NCBI RefSeq assembly: GCF_014696105.1
Contig: NZ_JACJPO010000048.1
Span: 1-56,530 of the forward strand
DNA length: 56,530 nt
Source of the DNA: Microcoleus sp. FACHB-1515
Lineage (GTDB): Bacteria > Cyanobacteriota > Cyanobacteriia > Elainellales > Elainellaceae
Reading direction: 5' to 3'
The notes below the pieces were generated by a model. That model saw only the letters and a list, made by a program, of their open reading frames with translations, was not told the origin of the DNA and searched no databases. Positions within the stretch are counted from its first letter, which is position 1; every line of letters begins with the position of its first letter. Position numbers and translations under genes: made by a program. This document shows positions 52,686 to 56,530 of this stretch, one piece after another.

Positions 52686-53807
52686 ATGACTACCCCTAAA
52701 CTGAACTTCTTTGAGTCTCCCCAGTTGCCTACTTCAGTTTCTCCTGCCCTGAACCGTCTCCAACCGCATCCGCCTAATCTTAGAGAGCCTGCACTTGATG
52801 ATTTGCGATGGATGCGAGTCGGACAGTGGCTGGCTGCCAAATCCTTATCAGCAAATACCAAGCGCTCCTACATCAAAGAATTAAAGCGGTTTTGGAACTG
52901 GACAGACAAGCCTTGGGATCAAGTGACTACCTGGGACGTTACACGCTATAAAGACCATTTAGAAAAAGCGGCGATTCAAGATTCAAAGACAAATTCACCG
53001 AAGCGGCAGCTTTCATCTAATTCTGTAGCGTTGACAGTACGATCGCTCAAAAGCTTTTTCCGCTGGATGCAGCAGGCGCATTACATTGCTGAGAACCCGA
53101 CACTAGCGGTAAGCGTGCCTAATGAACCAGAACCGGAATCCAAAGAACTCACCCAGATGCAGGTTAAAACACTCTATGCTGCTTTGGAACGACGAGGGCA
53201 TTCACGGCTTCGTGATACTGCACTGCTGGCGGTCCTGAGTCATGGGCTACGAGCAGAGGAGACAAGTCACTTAAACGTTGAAGATTATGACGGCAGGCGG
53301 CTCCATATCCGGGAGGCGAAGCAGGGATCAACTGGGCGAGTACCATTGGACACGGCTGCGTGTGCTGCACTGAATGTTTATTTGGAGGCGCGAAAAGCGC
53401 AGGGCGAATCACTGATCGCAGATATTCCACTGTTTGTGAACTACTCTCGTGATCCCAGAGTAAAGGGGAAGCGGCTTAGCTACGATGGGGTGTATTTGGT
53501 GATAAAGCAACTGGGGAAAATGGCGATCGACCTCGCACTTGAACAGATTCAAGATGAACCCGAAGCACATTCAGTAGCGGATTTGGTAGGTTGGGAGATT
53601 GCTGCCTTAGCGGAAGTCCATCCACATCAACTGCGCCATACCTTTGCCTCAAACTTGGTGACGGGCGGCATGGATGCTTACCTTGCAATGGCACTGACTC
53701 GACATCGATCCGTATCGGTTTTTAAGCGGTACAGCAACAAAGCTCGCGAAAAGCAAGCAGAAAAGGCATTCCGACAAATGCGAGGCGAGGAACTTGATCA
53801 TGAGTGA
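52686..53807 (+). CDS. Tyrosine recombinase / phage-type integrase
   Basis: 373 residues. N-terminal SAM-like core-binding domain (LSANTKRSYIKELKRFWNW; SVALTVRSLKSFFRWMQQAH) and C-terminal catalytic domain: first Arg in SHGLRAEETSHLNVEDYDG, HxxR in HPHQLRHTFASNLVTGGMDA, the His of ALTRHRSVSVF and the nucleophile Tyr in FKRYSNKAREKQ. All catalytic positions are present. The next gene overlaps its end, suggesting co-transcription. It may mobilise this accessory segment; no att site was identified. Confidence 0.9.
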   Translation: MTTPKLNFFESPQLPTSVSPALNRLQPHPPNLREPALDDLRWMRVGQWLAAKSLSANTKRSYIKELKRFWNWTDKPWDQVTTWDVTRYKDHLEKAAIQDSKTNSPKRQLSSNSVALTVRSLKSFFRWMQQAHYIAENPTLAVSVPNEPEPESKELTQMQVKTLYAALERRGHSRLRDTALLAVLSHGLRAEETSHLNVEDYDGRRLHIREAKQGSTGRVPLDTAACAALNVYLEARKAQGESLIADIPLFVNYSRDPRVKGKRLSYDGVYLVIKQLGKMAIDLALEQIQDEPEAHSVADLVGWEIAALAEVHPHQLRHTFASNLVTGGMDAYLAMALTRHRSVSVFKRYSNKAREKQAEKAFRQMRGEELDHE

Positions 53808-54483
53808 TGACTGGACTGATATAGATGATACGAATGCTGTAACCAGCAGCTTCGTCTCTTGCTCAACACCTGCCAGCCGACGAGCAAAGCTTCATTTGAC
53901 CCTACTGGGTTTGATTGATAGAAAAGCCGTCAATCAGCAGATTCAGGCACTCAGACGTAATGTGTATCAACCCATTTTTGAACAGGTTCTACTTGAGATT
54001 GCCGACTATGCACTTGAGGTTTATTTAGAAAAAATACAAGCAAAAATTCAGTTACAGGAATTAGACTACAAAGTGATTCAGAGACGGACGTGCTTTGAAA
54101 TCTTCATTTCTGAAGACAATAAACACATAATTGCACTGAGAGATAAACCAAAACTCGTTGTTCGAGTAACAAATCACTTAGACAAGTTATGTCGGGTCTG
54201 GAAGATCCAGTTGCACAATGATTTAGAACAAGAAGTAGGGGAGATAATGGCTGCTTTAACGCTGGCTAGCATGGAGGATGCTCAGGGATTGGATTTCATA
54301 GGGAGTATGTCTTCAGGTCAAATCAAAAACTTGTTCAATCAATATTTTAACCATCAGGAAATAAAACACCAGTTACAAGAATGGTATGGGAATCATATTA
54401 TAGGGCTAGTACATGAAAACTTTGAGCAGATTGGGATAGAAAAGCTTTCTGTAGAAGAACTGGAATACTTTTTAGGATTTTAA
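53800..54483 (+). CDS. Unrecognised protein overlapping the recombinase gene; N-terminal part of a split frame
   Basis: 227 residues from ATG 53800, inside the last codons of the recombinase gene. Not recognised: MSDDWTDIDDTNAVTSSFVS, a helix-rich body (LRRNVYQPIFEQVLLEIADY; LEVYLEKIQAKIQLQELDYK; KPKLVVRVTNHLDKLCRVWK). It stops at TAA 54481-54483, but the same frame stays open for a further 1.2 kb with no start codon until a TTG at 54661, so it is probably the front part of one longer gene or a mutated gene. AT-rich and without HIP1, unlike most of the window. Confidence 0.65.
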   Translation: MSDDWTDIDDTNAVTSSFVSCSTPASRRAKLHLTLLGLIDRKAVNQQIQALRRNVYQPIFEQVLLEIADYALEVYLEKIQAKIQLQELDYKVIQRRTCFEIFISEDNKHIIALRDKPKLVVRVTNHLDKLCRVWKIQLHNDLEQEVGEIMAALTLASMEDAQGLDFIGSMSSGQIKNLFNQYFNHQEIKHQLQEWYGNHIIGLVHENFEQIGIEKLSVEELEYFLGF

Positions 54484-55676
54484 TCAGAACTTTGGCTCTA
54501 TCGTCGTCTAAGGCAAATTCTTCAGGATCTTGGTTTTACTCTAGGGGAGCAGATTCAGAATTTCGATAAAGCCATAGCACTCTTCCGGCGAACAAGTGGG
54601 TTTAACAGCTTTGAGAATCAACCTGAAAGCCTTTATCAAAGACAAGCTGAACTTGAAAATTTGCTTAAGGCGGTAGAGCCTCCTCTCTTCAAGAGTGGAG
54701 TGACAGAACCAGTTTTTACAGGTTTGCTGCCAACCAGTATTGTCCTTGCCTTACTTGATCCTGCTAAGTGGAAGACAAAAGACTTAGGAGAAAATCAATC
54801 TCTTGCCGCTCAACTAATCATGGAGATGGTCGCAGTTCTTTTAAGCCCACTTGATGTATCTTTGGTATCACCCTATTCTAAAAGTCTTGGCATTAGACTA
54901 ATTCTGTTTGAACGATTCTGGCAATCGATTTTACGACCACTCATACGCTCAGGCGAATGGGAAACTCTGGATCGAGATGAAGGCTTTGTTTTAACCCAAT
55001 TTACTCCAAAAGCCGTGCAAAAGCGGTACGCTCTCTCCTACCAAATGCTGCCGCTGTACGGGCAAGCTTGGGATGCACAAACTATACTAAACACAATTTT
55101 TCATGCGCCTAAACACTTGGGAGTGGAAGTTGCCAAGATTCATCTCATCTTTTGCGCCTACACGTCGAGAAATGCGACGAACACAAGCTTTTGTCTTAAG
55201 GGAAGCGATCTCATACAGACGCTTGGCTGGACTAAAAACAAGGAGAGAAATCGTTCAGAGCTTTTAAACCAACTAGCCAAGTACACTTTGCTTCTGGGTT
55301 GGCTCCATTTTATTAGCCCGTGGGACACAAATTTTTCCTACCGGTGCCTAAATCAGCCGATTTGGGGTGTAGACATCAAAAAAATCTCATCGGAAAACCT
55401 GGTGGGAGAAGAAATTCAAGAAATTGTGATTCGAGTGCAACCTGGACATTGGGTTAAGCCATTTCAAAAAGAATTTCGTCAGGCTTTGGTCAACTCTTCT
55501 AACAATATACTTTCTTTGAGTAAGGACTTACTTGAGATTGACTCTTACCATCATAGGCTTGCGCTAAAACTAGCCTTTTACCGTAGTTTGCATCGTAGTA
55601 CCTATCAGCCTGGAATACGTCGCACTTCCATTCTGTTAGAGCAATTAGGTGAATATTCTGGAGCGTTCTTCAATCG
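54484..55676 (+). pseudogene. Downstream part of the split frame, cut by the IS21 element
   Basis: Continues in frame from the preceding stop: SELWLYRRLRQILQDLGFTL, GEQIQNFDKAIALFRRTSGF, then LLPTSIVLALLDPAKWKTKD, LSPLDVSLVSPYSKSLGIRL, LKGSDLIQTLGWTKNKERN and RRTSILLEQLGEYSGAFFNR. The body looks like real coding sequence. The last 36 codons of the open frame come from the IS21 left end, so the true C-terminus is lost. TTG 54661 is a possible start. Family unknown; a plasmid replication or helix-turn-helix protein is one thought from SDLIQTLGWTKNK, with little support. Confidence 0.6.
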
Positions 55677-56530
55677 TGTGTCAGACGACAATGCAGATGA
55701 CGGGCAACGCCAATGCCTTGGCGGGTTGAGCATTAGTCCATCAAATCACCCATCGTTGCGCCAAAGCTTGAAGTTCAAGCCGCAATAAAAAGACACTCTT
55801 GGGCAGTCCATGTGTGAAATGGAGCCGCTCAACAGTGCCTGGTCAAACAATTCAAGCGTATCAAATTCGAGTGTATATGAACGCACGCAATCTCGGCTTG
55901 ACCCAAGCCGACGCCGCTTCTGTGGCCGAATTCTCCGAGCGCAGTGCCCAACGGATTGACGCTGGCACTCACCAACCGAGGCGCGGCCAGCCACCCAATA
56001 GACCTGCCAGCGCTGACCCGCTTGCTCAGGTATGGAACAGCGAGCTAGAGCCAATGCTGCGGCGTGAACCGAAGCTCAAGCCCATGACCTTGTTCGAGTA
56101 TTTGCAAGATCGCTATCCCGGTCAGTATGGGCAAGTGTTGCGGACGTTGCAGCGTCGCGTCCAAGCATGGAAGGCGTTGCACGGGGAATCGCCGCCTGTG
56201 ATGTTCGAGCTACGGCACGAGGCTGGACGCCTGGGCTTGTCCGACTTCACCCAACTTAAGGGCGTCAGCGTCACCATCGGCGGTAAGCCATTCGAGCATT
56301 TGCTCTACCACTACCGACTCGCCTACAGCGGCTGGCAGTACGCCCAAGTTATTCAGGGCGGCGAAAGCTTTATCGCCTTGTGCGAAGGCTTGCAAAACGC
56401 CCTGTTTGCCTGCGGCGGTGTGCCCGAGCAGCATCGCACTGACAGCTTGAGCGCCGCTTACCGCAACTTGGGCGGCAAACGTGATAAACCTGTCACCCGC
56501 TTGTACGAGCAGTTGTGCGACCACTACCGG
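55677..56530 (+). mobile_element. IS21-family insertion sequence, left part (runs off window)
   Basis: The element's left end is placed at about 55677, where TGTGTCAGACGACAATGCAG begins and the reading frame of the interrupted gene turns non-family. It contains the start of istA and continues past the window end, so the right end, istB and target duplication cannot be seen. The boundary is an inference accurate to perhaps a few bases. Confidence 0.7.
55835..56530 (+). CDS. istA: IS21-family transposase IstA, N-terminal part
   Basis: Open to the window end (232 codons seen). From GTG 55835: PGQTIQAYQIRVYMNARNLG, then LTQADAASVAEFSERSAQRI (HTH), FEYLQDRYPGQYGQVLRTLQ RRVQ, the start of the catalytic domain (LGLSDFTQLKGVSVTIGG) and GGVPEQHRTDSLSAAYRNLG with the second acidic residue of the DDE triad. 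The true start may be GTG 55814. IS21 transposase expected length about 500, so the rest lies beyond the window. Confidence 0.88.
   Translation, partial: MPGQTIQAYQIRVYMNARNLGLTQADAASVAEFSERSAQRIDAGTHQPRRGQPPNRPASADPLAQVWNSELEPMLRREPKLKPMTLFEYLQDRYPGQYGQVLRTLQRRVQAWKALHGESPPVMFELRHEAGRLGLSDFTQLKGVSVTIGGKPFEHLLYHYRLAYSGWQYAQVIQGGESFIALCEGLQNALFACGGVPEQHRTDSLSAAYRNLGGKRDKPVTRLYEQLCDHYR

Overview
The window reads as cyanobacterial chromosome or large-plasmid DNA. The HIP1 octamer GCGATCGC is scattered through most of it, the TonB-dependent receptors carry the AMIN domain typical of cyanobacterial receptors, and families common in cyanobacteria (Uma2, DUF433/DUF5615, DUF1636) are present. No rRNA, tRNA or CRISPR array was seen.

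Bases 1-35.4 kb form a large iron-siderophore acquisition island. Four modules repeat the order AraC regulator, TonB-dependent receptor, periplasmic binding lipoprotein: A (minus strand, 4867 to 192), B (7248-12009), C (12192-16842) and D (24674-29272). Module B is preceded by an ABC exporter-fold transporter. Module C is followed by a sucrase/ferredoxin-like [2Fe-2S] protein and a second ABC exporter-fold transporter; the two transporters have complementary defects in their ATP-site motifs, suggesting a heterodimer. Module D ends with a DUF1636 metal-binding protein. Between C and D lie a Uma2 protein, a small secreted protein, a TonB with an unusual long tail, and divergent ExbB-ExbD. After D come an antitoxin with a broken toxin, a third ABC exporter, and one FecCDE-type inner-membrane importer that probably serves all the binding proteins. 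Tandem 21-bp direct repeats lie between regulator and receptor genes, and TGAGAA-type Fur-like sites lie before the regulator genes.

From 35.4 to 44.9 kb there is a decayed MFS gene, a histidine kinase-response regulator pair, and a compact glycan operon (three glycosyltransferases, an MsbA-like ABC exporter, a phosphotransferase-fold protein).

From 45.4 to 49.3 kb, a minus-strand copper operon runs CopZ, MerR regulator, CopA P-type ATPase, a 26-residue membrane peptide, and a cupredoxin, with a MerR-type stretched promoter in front.

From 49.3 kb to the end is an accessory region: unrecognised proteins, a tyrosine recombinase, a long reading frame split by one in-frame stop and cut by an IS21-family element that runs off the window. 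HIP1 sites appear to be absent after about 52.3 kb, consistent with recent acquisition.
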